In this document: piece by piece, positions 56,054-64,000 of the stretch
Numbering within the stretch: position 1 is the stretch's first letter
Layout: each line of letters starts with the position of its first letter
NCBI RefSeq assembly: GCF_015352985.1
Contig: NZ_JACYXF010000012.1
Location: 1 to 64,000 of the forward strand
Reading direction: 5' to 3'
DNA length: 64,000 nucleotides
From: Noviherbaspirillum malthae
GTDB taxonomy: Bacteria; Pseudomonadota; Gammaproteobacteria; Burkholderiales; Burkholderiaceae_D
The notes under the pieces: model-generated
What the model was told of the DNA's origin: nothing
The model's input: only the letters and a program-made list of their open reading frames with translations
Database searches by the model: none
Translations under genes and position numbers: made by a program

Positions 56054-56591
56054 AGAGACCGTCATCGCCATGCCGCATCCGATCATGCATTTATTCCGTG
56101 TACCCGTTTCGCTGCCTCCCTGCGGACCATCAGGGGTCTCCGGAAAGTTCAGGGTTGGCTTGTTCGCATCCGTGCTCGGCATGGTATCGGTTCCCTCGCC
56201 CGCAAAGGCGGAGCAGGCCGCCTGCAGAATGTACGATGTTCTAGTTGAAACCGTAATGCCGCATCTGGAAGAAAACCTCCGCCAGGCTGCGGTCCGGGAG
56301 CTGCGTTGCCTGATGCCGGGGAATGTCCCGGCGACCTTCCCGCTCCTCGGCCATCCCGCGCTGCAAGGCTGCCGGCTGGGCGATGAGCGGCAGGCCGCAG
56401 AAACCGCTTCCTATTTGCTGCTATGCGGCGAAGGAAGCGGCACCACCGGATCAGCCCGCTGGGAACGCTGGAACAGCCGGATCATGGGCACGCTGGAAGT
56501 CAAGCTTGGCGGCAAGAACATGACGCTTATCCAGCGAATCACCATGACTCCTTCGGAGAGCATGGATACAGGCGCGGGCGCTTCCCGATAA
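56037..56591 (+). CDS. Unrecognised protein coupled to the ABC transporter
   Basis: 184 residues from ATG 56037, which overlaps the ATPase end by 17 bases; ATG 56070 is an alternative. A hydrophobic stretch ending in P-S-P-A-K-A-E-Q-A-A (residues about 42-62) looks like a signal peptide with an unusually long leader. The mature part has three to four cysteines (A-C-R-M-Y-D, L-R-C-L-M, G-C-R-L-G, L-L-C-G-E-G) and an E-V-K-L-G-G-K-N-M-T-L-I end. I recognise no family. It is probably a periplasmic partner of the transporter, held by disulfides. Confidence 0.6.
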   Translation: MPVQAEETVIAMPHPIMHLFRVPVSLPPCGPSGVSGKFRVGLFASVLGMVSVPSPAKAEQAACRMYDVLVETVMPHLEENLRQAAVRELRCLMPGNVPATFPLLGHPALQGCRLGDERQAAETASYLLLCGEGSGTTGSARWERWNSRIMGTLEVKLGGKNMTLIQRITMTPSESMDTGAGASR

Positions 56592-56614
56592 GCGGGGCCG
56601 ACGGAAAACCACGC

Positions 56615-56989
56615 CTACTGGCTGGATTTGGGCTGTTGTCCGCTCTGTGTCGTCGGGCTGCCCGGTATGCCCTTCGCATCCGACTTCGATTCATCCCTGG
56701 ACATCGTCACCTCTTCCCCGGATTTCGCCGCCCTGTCCGTACTCGGTCCGGATGCACCGGATGCGTTGTCGGAGGCTGAGCCGGAAGACGAGCCGGTAGA
56801 AGATCCGGATGCCTCGGCCGGCGCCTTGCCGCCCTGTGTGGAAGGACTGCCCGGCACGCCTTTCGGGTCCATCTTCGCCTCATCCTTTTCCGGAGCGGCA
56901 GGCTTGTCCTGGGCCTGAGCATAAAATGGCCCGCCTGCGACCCCCATGCTCAGCAACGATGCTGCCACCAGCTGAATAACGATCTTCAT
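56615..56989 (-). CDS. Small exported low-complexity protein with K-G-x-P-G-S-P-x-T-Q repeats
   Basis: 124 residues. Signal peptide ends A-Q-A-Q-D-K-P. The rest is Ser/Gly/Pro/Asp-rich and contains two near-identical decapeptides, K-G-V-P-G-S-P-S-T-Q and K-G-I-P-G-S-P-T-T-Q, each preceded by an acidic Met-containing segment. No cysteine; probably disordered. Its ATG overlaps the stop of the iminopeptidase gene by 4 bases, with AAGGAGG ahead, so both are translated from one message. Function unknown. Confidence 0.65.
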   Translation of the reverse strand: MKIVIQLVAASLLSMGVAGGPFYAQAQDKPAAPEKDEAKMDPKGVPGSPSTQGGKAPAEASGSSTGSSSGSASDNASGASGPSTDRAAKSGEEVTMSRDESKSDAKGIPGSPTTQSGQQPKSSQ

Positions 56990-57999
56990 GGCAACCTCCT
57001 TCTTGAATTGAACGGTTCATCATTATTGGAACCCGCCGTCGGCGGGTCATGCGCGATGCGTGCTGGCGCCGGGTCCTGCAAGTCCCGGATCGCCTGCCGC
57101 AAAGCTTCAAGAATCGCCGGATCGGACGGCGCGTGCGTTCCATTTGCAACCCAGCGCAATTGCGCATGCGGCATGAAGCGGGCCAGCCGCAAGGCGTTTT
57201 CAGGAGGGCAAATCCAGTCGCGGGTGCCGTGCAGCAAAATTGCGGGTATTCCGGCGGCACGCTGCGCGCAACGAAACAGCCGGCGCGGACTTGTGAAGCA
57301 GGCATTGCCGAGGTAATGGGCCTGTATCCGGTATTTGGCGAGCCAGGCAGGATCGAACTCGACGGCTGCAGCAGGCCGGCCGCTCATCGCCTGCATTACC
57401 GCTTCCTCATATTTTCCCCACCGGTGTGCCGCCTCGCGCTGTTCCTGCTTCGGAACATTCTGTAACTGCGCTATCAAGGTTTGGAGCACATTCCGCTTCT
57501 GCAATGCCGTCCAGCCGACGGTCAATTCCTGCCATCCAACCGGCACCATCGCTCTCAAGTCCTGGAAGAACCACTCGGCTTCCCTTCTGCTTGCAAGGAA
57601 CACGCCTCTCAGCACCAGGCCGCGAACGGCATCCGGATAGTGCCCGGCATAACACAGCGCCAGCGTGCCGCCCCAGGAGCCTCCGACCAGCAGCACGCGG
57701 CCAAGGCCGAGATGCGTACGAACGCGCTCTATGTCCTCCACCAGGTCTGCGGTGCGGTTATTCCCGGTTTCTCCGCCGGGACGGCTTCTTCCCGCGCCGC
57801 GCTGATCGAGCAAGACCACCCGGTCTTGAGCCAGATCAAACCAGTCGAGCATATTGAGCTTGCACCCGCTGCCGGGTCCGCCGTGTAATACCAGGGAGGC
57901 GCTCGCATCCGCGCGGCCGTACTGGGCGACATACAGTTCATGTCCGCCGCCCACCGGAAGATATCCATCATGAAACGGTAGCGATGCAGGCTTCGGCAT
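56986..57999 (-). CDS. pip: Proline iminopeptidase (alpha/beta hydrolase, S33)
   Basis: 337 residues. The family pattern is complete: L-H-G-G-P-G-S-G, D-Q-R-G-A-G-R-S, nucleophile in V-G-G-S-W-G-G-T-L-A-L, acid in H-G-T-R-D-W-I-C-P and His in G-T-H-A-P-S-D. It removes N-terminal proline from peptides in the cytoplasm. It diverges from pqqA across 124 bases. Peptidases that trim PqqA or its product are often placed near pqq genes, so a role in PQQ release is conceivable, but PqqA here has no N-terminal proline. Confidence 0.9.
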   Translation of the reverse strand: MPKPASLPFHDGYLPVGGGHELYVAQYGRADASASLVLHGGPGSGCKLNMLDWFDLAQDRVVLLDQRGAGRSRPGGETGNNRTADLVEDIERVRTHLGLGRVLLVGGSWGGTLALCYAGHYPDAVRGLVLRGVFLASRREAEWFFQDLRAMVPVGWQELTVGWTALQKRNVLQTLIAQLQNVPKQEQREAAHRWGKYEEAVMQAMSGRPAAAVEFDPAWLAKYRIQAHYLGNACFTSPRRLFRCAQRAAGIPAILLHGTRDWICPPENALRLARFMPHAQLRWVANGTHAPSDPAILEALRQAIRDLQDPAPARIAHDPPTAGSNNDEPFNSRRRLP

Positions 58000-58123
58000 A
58001 AAGATTGCCTGTTCAATTCAATGCACCGGCTTGGCCCAATAAGGACGTTGGGAGACGTGCAGGATAAGGGTAATTGCCAGGGATCTTTCAACCCATTCAT
58101 ATTTGCCATGCAAGGAGACTGCC

Positions 58124-58198
58124 ATGAAATGGACCAAACCCGAATTTTCCGATCTGCGCTTCGGATTCGAAATCACCATGTATATCGCCAGCCGCTGA
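58124..58198 (+). CDS. pqqA: PQQ precursor peptide PqqA
   Basis: 24 residues: [20 protein letters not shown] then I-A-S-R. It carries the invariant E-x-x-x-Y (Glu and Tyr cross-linked by PqqE to build pyrroloquinoline quinone) and the family opening W-T-K-P-x-F. ATG follows AAGGAG at an ideal distance. It is below usual gene-length cut-offs and easily missed. It heads the pqqABCDE set and is separated from pqqB by a strong hairpin. Confidence 0.95.
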   Translation: MKWTKPEFSDLRFGFEITMYIASR

Positions 58199-58226
58199 AG
58201 CGAATCTGACGCGGCCGGTGAATGGG

Positions 58227-58257
58227 GCGCGGCGAACGCGGAAGCGTTTCGCCGTGC
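58227..58257 (+). promoter_or_regulatory. Strong hairpin with GNRA tetraloop between pqqA and pqqB
   Basis: GCGCGGCGAACGC pairs with GCGTTTCGCCGTGC: 13 pairs, one G-U and one bulged U, closing on the tetraloop GGAA. No long U-tract follows. It starts 28 bases after the pqqA stop. Such a structure would stabilise the short pqqA message and reduce transcription into pqqB, giving more precursor peptide than enzymes. Confidence 0.75.
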
Positions 58258-58281
58258 TCCTTCCTGCGTCCCTGCCCTGCA

Positions 58282-59202
58282 ATGAAGATCATCATCCTGG
58301 GCTCCTCGGCGGGCGGCGGTTTTCCGCAATGGAATTGCAACTGCCGCAACTGCGACGGCATCCGCAAGGGAACGATACGGGCCCGCGCCCGCACGCAATC
58401 CTCGATCGCCGTTTCCGCAGACGGCGTGAACTGGGTGCTGATCAATGCCTCGCCCGACATACTGGCCCAGATACAGGCGACCCCGGCATTGCAGCCTGGC
58501 CGCGCCGACCGCGATACCGGGATCGCGGCGGTGATGCTGATGGATGCGCAGATAGACCATGTTGCCGGCTTGCTGATGCTGCGCGAGGGCAAGCCCCTGG
58601 AGTTGTACTGCACGCCATCGGTGTGGGACGATCTGAACCACGGCCTGCCGCTGGCTTCCGTGCTGGGGCATTACTGCGGCATGCGCTGGCATCCCATCGC
58701 AGGCGCCGCGGACGATCTTTCGCCGGTCGCCATACCAGGCATTGCCGGTATCCGCTTCATCCCGGTGGCCTTGAAAAGCAAGGCGCCGCCTTATTCCCCT
58801 CACCGGCAGCAGCCACGGGCGGACGACAACTGCGGCCTGCTAGTTGAAAATACGGCAAGCGGCAAAGTGTTGTTTTATGCGCCGGGACTCGGGGAAATCG
58901 ATCCCCGTGTCGAGACCGCCATGCGCAGCGCCGACTGCGTGCTCGTCGACGGCACCCTGTGGACCGGAGACGAGATGATACGCATGGGATTGTCGGCCAA
59001 GACGGCATCCGACATGGGGCATCTGCACTTGTACGGCACCGGCGGCATGATCGAACTCCTGGATACGCTCGGGCCGCGGCGCAAGATCCTTGTTCATATC
59101 AACAATACGAACCCGATACTCGATGAAGATTCCGCCGAGCGGGCGCTGCTCTCGCGGCACGGCATCGAAGTCGCGCATGACGGCATGGAGATCCTGCTAT
59201 GA
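58282..59202 (+). CDS. pqqB: PQQ biosynthesis protein PqqB
   Basis: 306 residues from ATG 58282; the frame is open earlier, through the hairpin, but the conserved start is [17 protein letters not shown]. The N-x-N-C-R-N-C block and metallo-beta-lactamase fold with [14 protein letters not shown] are typical. PqqB is an iron-dependent hydroxylase acting on the PqqA-derived tyrosine or diamino-acid intermediate. It overlaps pqqC by 4 bases. Confidence 0.95.
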   Translation: MKIIILGSSAGGGFPQWNCNCRNCDGIRKGTIRARARTQSSIAVSADGVNWVLINASPDILAQIQATPALQPGRADRDTGIAAVMLMDAQIDHVAGLLMLREGKPLELYCTPSVWDDLNHGLPLASVLGHYCGMRWHPIAGAADDLSPVAIPGIAGIRFIPVALKSKAPPYSPHRQQPRADDNCGLLVENTASGKVLFYAPGLGEIDPRVETAMRSADCVLVDGTLWTGDEMIRMGLSAKTASDMGHLHLYGTGGMIELLDTLGPRRKILVHINNTNPILDEDSAERALLSRHGIEVAHDGMEILL

Positions 59203-59909
59203 ACACGGTCACCGACCGCAAGCTTCTGCCGCCATGGAGCCGTGAAGAATTCGAGCAGCAGCTGCGGGCGAAGGGAGCGGGATATCACATTCATCATCCG
59301 TTCAATATCAGGATGAACAGCGGCCTGCTCTCTCCGGAGCAGATTCGCGGCTGGGTGGCCAATCGCTTTTATTACCAGATCAGGATTCCGCAGAAGGACG
59401 CGGCAATCATCGCCAACTGTCCGGACCGTGACACGCGGCGCAAGTGGGTGCGGCGCATTCTCGATCACGACGGCGACGACAGCCATGAAGGCGGCATCGA
59501 GGCATGGTCCCGGCTCGGCGTGGCGGTCGGCATTCCGCGCGATGAGTTATGGTCGCTCGGGCTGGTGGTGCCGGGCGTGCGCTTCGCGGTGGATGCCTAT
59601 GTCAATTTCGCCAGGACCGCCCCGTGGCATGAGGCGGTCTGCTCCTCGCTGACGGAAATGTTCGCGCCGCGCATCCACAAGGATCGCCTTGCCGGCTGGC
59701 CGCAGCATTACCCCTGGATCGACCCCGACGGCTTGCGCTACTTCCGCGAACGCATCACGCTGGCCGAACGTGATGTCGGCCATGGCTTGCAGGTAACGCT
59801 GGATCATTTCACCAGCCGCGCGCAACAGGAGCGCGCGCTGGAGATCCTGCAATTCAAGCTCGATATCCTGTGGGCCATGCTCGATGCGGTGGAAAAAGCC
59901 TATCCTTGA
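59199..59909 (+). CDS. pqqC: Pyrroloquinoline-quinone synthase PqqC
   Basis: 236 residues, slightly short of the common 250. All-helical heme-oxygenase-like enzyme; characteristic text [38 protein letters not shown] and [12 protein letters not shown]. It catalyses the last ring closure and oxidation to PQQ in the cytoplasm. Coupled to pqqB by an ATGA overlap. Confidence 0.96.
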   Translation: MNTVTDRKLLPPWSREEFEQQLRAKGAGYHIHHPFNIRMNSGLLSPEQIRGWVANRFYYQIRIPQKDAAIIANCPDRDTRRKWVRRILDHDGDDSHEGGIEAWSRLGVAVGIPRDELWSLGLVVPGVRFAVDAYVNFARTAPWHEAVCSSLTEMFAPRIHKDRLAGWPQHYPWIDPDGLRYFRERITLAERDVGHGLQVTLDHFTSRAQQERALEILQFKLDILWAMLDAVEKAYP

Positions 59910-59928
59910 CATGGAGGGGGAGATGACG

Positions 59929-60192
59929 ATGACAACTGTTCCCGACAAGCCGAAACTCTCCCGCCTGTTTCGTTTTCAATGGGAGGAAACGCAAGGCAAT
60001 TACGTCCTGCTCTACCCGGAAGGCATGGTGAGGCTGAACCAGAGCGCGGCGGAGATCCTGAAGCGATGCGACGGCGAGCATGATGTCGGCCAGCTTGTGC
60101 GCGAACTGGAGCAGTCTTTTTCCACCTCGGGCCTCGAAGACGATGTCAAGAGTTTCCTGAGCACCGCAACCGAACGAGGCTGGCTTGTCTGA
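59929..60192 (+). CDS. pqqD: PqqA-binding chaperone PqqD
   Basis: 87 residues from ATG 59929, six bases after the purine run GAGGGGGAG; ATGs at 59911 and 59923 are also in frame. Conserved text: [31 protein letters not shown] and the winged-helix end F-L-x-x-A-x-x-R-G-W-L. It holds PqqA and presents it to PqqE. Its stop lies inside the beginning of pqqE. Confidence 0.95.
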   Translation: MTTVPDKPKLSRLFRFQWEETQGNYVLLYPEGMVRLNQSAAEILKRCDGEHDVGQLVRELEQSFSTSGLEDDVKSFLSTATERGWLV

Positions 60193-61390
60193 GTTCCATG
60201 GCGAAGCCGCCCAAGGCGCCGCGGCCCCCGGTATCGCTCCTCCGCTCTGGCTGCTGGCGGAACTGACCTATCGCTGCCCCATGCACTGCCTGTACTGCTC
60301 CAATCCTCTCGATTACGCGGCGAGCGGGCCGGAACTGAGCACCGCACAGTGGATCGATGTCATGCGCCAGGCGCGCCGTCTCGGGGCGGCGCAGATCGGC
60401 TTTTCGGGCGGCGAACCGCTCGCGCGCGACGACCTGGAAGACCTGATCGGCGAAGCCCACCGCCTTGGCTACTACACCAACCTCATCACTTCCGGCGTCG
60501 GCATGAACGAGGCACGCATCGCGCGCATGCGGCAGGAAGGGCTGGACCATATTCAGCTGTCGTTCCAGGACTCCGGCAAGGAAATGAACGATTTCCTGTC
60601 GAATACCAGAACCTTCGAACTGAAGTCGCGGATCGCGCGATTGATCAAGCAGCATGAATATCCGATGGTGCTGAACGTGGTGCTGCACCGCTATAACCTG
60701 GATCATGTGGACCGCATCATCGACATGGCGCTGGAGATGGGAGCGGATTACCTGGAGCTGGCCAATACGCAGTACTACGGCTGGGGGCTGGCAAACCGCG
60801 ACGTCCTGCTGCCCAGCCGGGAACAGCTGGAGCGGGCGGAAGCGGTCGTGAGCCACTATCGGGCCCGCCACGGCAATCGGATACGCATCCTGTTCGTCGT
60901 GCCGGATTATTTCGAAAGCCGGCCGAAGGCCTGCATGAACGGATGGGGCTCGGTTTTCCTTGCCATCTCGCCCGACGGCATTGCCCTTCCCTGCCATGCC
61001 GCGCGGACGCTGCCGGGTTTGGAGTTCCCCAATGTCAGTGAATGCAGTCTGCATGACATCTGGTACCGCAGCGCCGCCTTCAACCGCTATCGCGGAGACG
61101 GATGGATGCGGGAGCCGTGCCGGTCATGCCCGGAAAAGACCAGAGATTTCGGCGGATGCCGTTGCCAGGCCTATGCCTTGACGGGCGCCGCCGAAAACGC
61201 CGACCCTGTCTGCAGCAAATCGCCGTTGCATGGGGACTTGCAGGCCATCGTCCTGCAGGCCGAACGCAGGCAAAGGGAGCAGCAGCAGGCGGCGGGATCC
61301 CGGAACGAACAGCCCATCCTGTTCCGCAGCGACGCCAATTCGAAGCGCTTCGCTGCTGGAGTTGCTGGGACCGCTGAATCAGGCAAATAG
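60185..61390 (+). CDS. pqqE: Radical-SAM PqqA-tyrosine cyclase PqqE
   Basis: 401 residues, starting with TTG at 60185 that overlaps the pqqD stop by 8 bases. Radical-SAM cysteines in [18 protein letters not shown], and C-terminal SPASM cysteines ([29 protein letters not shown]). It joins the Glu and Tyr side chains of PqqA by a C-C bond. The C-terminal 50 residues are Gln/Arg-rich and longer than in most homologues. It converges on the next gene with 12 bases between. Confidence 0.96.
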   Translation: MSEFHGEAAQGAAAPGIAPPLWLLAELTYRCPMHCLYCSNPLDYAASGPELSTAQWIDVMRQARRLGAAQIGFSGGEPLARDDLEDLIGEAHRLGYYTNLITSGVGMNEARIARMRQEGLDHIQLSFQDSGKEMNDFLSNTRTFELKSRIARLIKQHEYPMVLNVVLHRYNLDHVDRIIDMALEMGADYLELANTQYYGWGLANRDVLLPSREQLERAEAVVSHYRARHGNRIRILFVVPDYFESRPKACMNGWGSVFLAISPDGIALPCHAARTLPGLEFPNVSECSLHDIWYRSAAFNRYRGDGWMREPCRSCPEKTRDFGGCRCQAYALTGAAENADPVCSKSPLHGDLQAIVLQAERRQREQQQAAGSRNEQPILFRSDANSKRFAAGVAGTAESGK

Positions 61391-61402
61391 CCAGCGTCAC
61401 GT

Positions 61403-62209
61403 TCAAGCCGGACGCACCGCGCGGATCAGGCTGCCCTGCGGGTTGTAGCCGATGAGCGCCACGAAATAGAACACCGCCGTGCACAGCACGAGGACCGTCA
61501 GCGACGTCGCCTCAACCTGGAGATACAGCGCGAAACGCAGGGCTTCGACCGCGTGCGTAAACGGATTCAGGCTGGCGATCCGGTAAATCCATTCCGCCCC
61601 GGACTCGCGGACCTTCCACAGCGGGTACAGCGCGGAAGACAGGAAGAACATCGGAAAGATCACGAAATTCATCGTGCCTGCGAAGTTTTCCAGCTGCCTG
61701 ATATAGACCGACAGCATCAGGCCGAAAGCGGACAGCATCAGCGCGCCAAGCACGATGACCGGCAGCCCCGTCAAAATCTGGAGTGGGCCGAGATCCACGC
61801 CGAACAGCAACGCCAGGACAATGAAGGCGATGGCTTGCAGGACCGACAGGAAGGTGCCGCCCGCGAGCTTGCAGGCCAGCAGGTAGGTTCGCGGCAGAGG
61901 CGCCGTCAGAAGCAGGCGCATGACGCCCATCTCGCGGTCGTACACCATGGCCAGCGAAGATTGCATGCCGTTGAACAGGCACACCATCATCACCAGCCCC
62001 GGCAGCAGGTAGACGCGGTATTCGATATAGGTGTCGTAGGGCGGAATGATCGCGACGCCGAACACGTTCTGGAAGCCGGCGGCAAACACCACCAGCCAGA
62101 GCGCCGGCCGCACCATCGACGATACCAGGCGGCCCGGCTGGCGCAGGAACTTGTGCACCTCGCGGCCGGCAATGGCGCGCAGCGCAAGCAGTGCATGACC
62201 GGTTCTCAT
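61403..62209 (-). CDS. ABC-2 permease of the PQQ-alcohol-dehydrogenase-linked transporter (PedC / LutF-like)
   Basis: 268 residues with six membrane segments and the ABC-2 wording F-L-R-Q-P-G-R-L-V-S-S-M-V-R-P, L-P-G-L-V-M-M-V-C-L-F-N-G-M-Q-S-S, D-R-E-M-G-V-M-R-L-L-L-T-A-P-L and a final L-N-P-F-T-H-A-V-E-A-L-R. This is the pattern of the permease found beside quinoprotein alcohol dehydrogenases (phenylethanol PedC family), which is also the family of LutF in lanthanide uptake. Overlaps the binding-protein gene by 4 bases. No ATPase gene adjoins it inside the window. Confidence 0.8.
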   Translation of the reverse strand: MRTGHALLALRAIAGREVHKFLRQPGRLVSSMVRPALWLVVFAAGFQNVFGVAIIPPYDTYIEYRVYLLPGLVMMVCLFNGMQSSLAMVYDREMGVMRLLLTAPLPRTYLLACKLAGGTFLSVLQAIAFIVLALLFGVDLGPLQILTGLPVIVLGALMLSAFGLMLSVYIRQLENFAGTMNFVIFPMFFLSSALYPLWKVRESGAEWIYRIASLNPFTHAVEALRFALYLQVEATSLTVLVLCTAVFYFVALIGYNPQGSLIRAVRPA

Positions 62210-63447
62210 TTTTTCGCTCCCGTTTGGGTCTGTCCGGTCGCGCCGGGTGCATCCCCCAGCCTGCAGGACGATTCCTTTTCATCGGCGCCCAGCGTGTCCA
62301 GGTTGTTCTTCGGATGCAGGAATCCGTCGAAAGGTGCAATCCCCGCAATGCCCCCGCCGATGCCTCCATGCGCCAGAAACACCGGCTGCCGCAATTGCTG
62401 GTCCCAGGGCCGGAACGACAGCCGTGCGCCCTTGAAGCCGTCCAGCACCAGTTCCTGGCTGCGCAGTGCGGCACGATGCCGGCTTGCGTCCGGCAGCTTG
62501 AGCGCTACTTCAATGATGGCCTTGGTTGCCATCCATGCCGCCCAATCCTCGGCTGCCATGACCCGGTTCTCCGCCTTCCTGAAGCGCCGGTTCAGCTGCG
62601 GCGCGCCGTTGCGCTCCCAGGAGGAATGCCAGCCTTCAGCCACCAGGCCGGCGCTCCCGACGACCGGACGCGGCAGCACGGTACGGTAAGGCACGTCGCG
62701 CGCGAACTCGCCGTCGCTGTCGACTACCCACACTACATCGCTGTCGATGCCGGCGGTGAGCAATGCGACGTTTGCCATGTCGCGCTCACGCGGATCATTG
62801 GACAGCTTGAAGCTCTTGCTCGCCACCGGCTTGAGTCCGTAGCGCTTGATCGCCCCCTGCGCCGCCGCCAGCATGACCTGGTCGGCCGGCGAGGTGCCGG
62901 CAAGGAGCAGAACCTTGCTCCATTTGCGCGTGACAAGAAACTGTGCGATCGCATCCGCGCGCATGGATTCGTCGGGCAAGGTATGGAACAGCTGGGCGTG
63001 GCATGCCGCTCTTCGCAAGGCGGGATCGGAGGCGGAGACATTGAACAGCAGCGCGGAGCCAGGCTGCGCCGCCTTGCTCAACTGCTCCACGGCGGAGCCG
63101 GGCAGATCGAGCAGGAAATGCATGACCCCTTTCTTCGCGAGCGCCTCGATCTTCGCATGCGCGTCTTCGATATTGTCGGCCGCCACGTCGATCAGGCTGA
63201 CCTTCAGGTCCGCCTGCGCCAGGCTGAACTCGGATTCGGCGATGGCCAGCGCGGCGCCCGCCTTCGGCCGGCCCAGCGGCTGGCCGGGATAATTCTTTTC
63301 CAGCCGCGTGCGGTCATAGCGCGAATCGGCCGGATCGAACACTACGCCGATCTGCAGCTCCCGCGCCGGCAGGGCCATGCTGATGCAGGCCAGCGTGCCG
63401 GCCAGAGCCATTCCGCGCAGACGACGCTGAAAGAGATCTTCAGTCAT
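62206..63447 (-). CDS. ABC substrate-binding protein of the PQQ-alcohol-dehydrogenase-linked transporter
   Basis: 413 residues from ATG 63447, which overlaps the beta-propeller stop by 8 bases; frame open to 63549. Signal peptide ends A-L-P-A-R-E-L-Q-I-G. Type I binding fold with L-Q-I-G-V-V-F-D-P, F-L-L-D-L-P-G, N-V-S-A-S-D and a long C-terminal part ending H-P-K-N-N-L-D-T-L-G. The D-P-A-D-S-R-Y-D and P-x-N-N-L-D-T-L wording is that of the PQQ-system binding protein family (LutA-like). In methylotrophs homologues take part in lanthanide uptake; whether this one does is unproven. Confidence 0.78.
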   Translation of the reverse strand: MTEDLFQRRLRGMALAGTLACISMALPARELQIGVVFDPADSRYDRTRLEKNYPGQPLGRPKAGAALAIAESEFSLAQADLKVSLIDVAADNIEDAHAKIEALAKKGVMHFLLDLPGSAVEQLSKAAQPGSALLFNVSASDPALRRAACHAQLFHTLPDESMRADAIAQFLVTRKWSKVLLLAGTSPADQVMLAAAQGAIKRYGLKPVASKSFKLSNDPRERDMANVALLTAGIDSDVVWVVDSDGEFARDVPYRTVLPRPVVGSAGLVAEGWHSSWERNGAPQLNRRFRKAENRVMAAEDWAAWMATKAIIEVALKLPDASRHRAALRSQELVLDGFKGARLSFRPWDQQLRQPVFLAHGGIGGGIAGIAPFDGFLHPKNNLDTLGADEKESSCRLGDAPGATGQTQTGAKK

Positions 63448-64000
63448 CGATCGCCACGCTATGCGGCACCCGCCCGACCTTGACGGACTTGATCGCTCGG
63501 CCGGCCGCGACATCGACGACGGACACATCGTCCGACAGGCCATTGGCAACGTACAGCAATTTGTTGTCCCGCGTCAGTGCGACGCCCCAGGCGCGCTTGC
63601 CCACCAGCACCATGTTCCTGACCGACTTGCTTTCCACGTCGACGAACGCCACATGATTGGCGCGGCCCAGCGTGACGAACGCCGTCTTGCCGTCGCCCGA
63701 CATGACCATGCCGACCGGCGTGACCTGATCGGAACGAATGCCCTTGGGTTCGAAATTGATGGTATGGCTGACTGTATAGTCTGACGTGCGGATCACGCTG
63801 ACCGAGGAACCGAGTTCATTCGTCACCCACAGTTCCTTTCCATCCGGTGTAAGCGCAAACCGTCGCGGGCGCTTGCCCACCGCGACGTTCTTGACCACCT
63901 TGCCGCTGCCCAGGTCAATCACATGGACCAGACTGGCGACCTCGGAGGTAACGTACAGGTTTTTTCCATCGGGAGCGATCAGCACGCCTTCCGGCTCCTG
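63440..64000 (-). CDS. PQQ-catabolism-associated beta-propeller protein, 5' part cut by the window edge
   Basis: The last 186 codons of a gene that enters from beyond 64000. It is built of YVTN-type propeller repeats: A-P-D-G-K-N-L-Y-V-T-S-E, T-P-D-G-K-E-L-W-V-T-N-E, S-G-D-G-K-T-A-F-V-T-L-G, T-R-D-N-K-L-L-Y-V-A-N-G, each followed by a V-x-V-I/V-D strand. Family members are periplasmic and accompany quinoprotein alcohol dehydrogenase transporters; a related propeller (LutD) belongs to the lanthanide system. The signal peptide is not in view. It is the first visible gene of the leftward operon. Confidence 0.8.
   Translation of the reverse strand, partial: QEPEGVLIAPDGKNLYVTSEVASLVHVIDLGSGKVVKNVAVGKRPRRFALTPDGKELWVTNELGSSVSVIRTSDYTVSHTINFEPKGIRSDQVTPVGMVMSGDGKTAFVTLGRANHVAFVDVESKSVRNMVLVGKRAWGVALTRDNKLLYVANGLSDDVSVVDVAAGRAIKSVKVGRVPHSVAIDD

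Overview
The window looks like a chromosomal stretch of a moderately GC-rich betaproteobacterium of the order Burkholderiales. The main reason is the number of orphan Bug/TctC-type periplasmic receptors (five, each beside an enzyme operon and mostly beside a LysR gene). IlvD-type dehydratases, a TAXI-TRAP transporter, a DUF6494 protein and a pqqABCDE cluster fit the same picture. An Oxalobacteraceae-like host is a guess, not something the sequence proves. No rRNA, tRNA, CRISPR array or prophage was seen.

Layout. 1-3.4 kb is accessory: the 5' part of an IS5-family transposase running off the left edge, a secreted beta-helix protein, a lipoprotein with a Thr-Pro repeat linker and a heme-binding cytochrome domain, and a decayed gene remnant. 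3.4-9.9 kb holds a leftward LacI - FAD oxidoreductase - IlvD dehydratase - Bug receptor operon with a perfect 20-bp operator palindrome, and a divergent Bug receptor. 10-12 kb is a GntR(FCD)/TfdA-like dioxygenase pair with an FCD-type operator between them. 12.1-15.3 kb is a LysR / Bug / M20 amidohydrolase trio.

15.3-28.8 kb is the most unusual part: one leftward gene train, with an AraC gene facing away at its head. It carries a fumarylacetoacetate-hydrolase-family enzyme, two paralogous alpha/beta hydrolases, an amidohydrolase and a complete branched-chain-amino-acid-type ABC transporter (livH, livM, livK, livG and a livF-like ATPase). The LivF-like ATPase is fused to a UPF0261/Tm-1-like domain. 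It is followed by the TIM-barrel PEP_hydrolase partner of Tm-1, a flotillin-like membrane protein and an SRPBCC protein. This looks like an undescribed uptake and catabolic system.

30-33.9 kb is a LysR / Bug / argininosuccinate-lyase-like trio. 34-37.2 kb has two small conserved proteins and a selenium-binding-protein (SBP56, methanethiol oxidase family) gene coupled to a membrane protein. 37.2-47.1 kb is a nine-gene leftward operon for an unidentified hydroxy- or sugar-acid: VOC, SDR, RraA-like aldolase, DapA-like lyase, FMN hydroxyacid oxidase, mandelate-racemase-family enzyme, TAXI-TRAP transporter and 2-hydroxyacid dehydrogenase. A divergent LysR gene and a clear LysR-type dyad lie at its head. 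48.2-52.3 kb is a second IlvD / Bug / LysR set.

52.3-64 kb is centred on PQQ. A pentapeptide-repeat protein and a NitT/TauT-like ABC transporter come first, then a proline iminopeptidase coupled to a small repeat protein. pqqABCDE follows, including the 24-residue PqqA gene and a strong pqqA-pqqB hairpin. A convergent operon encodes the ABC-2 permease, binding protein and beta-propeller of the transporter type linked to PQQ alcohol dehydrogenases, which is also the family of the lanthanide (Lut) uptake system. The beta-propeller gene runs off the right edge.
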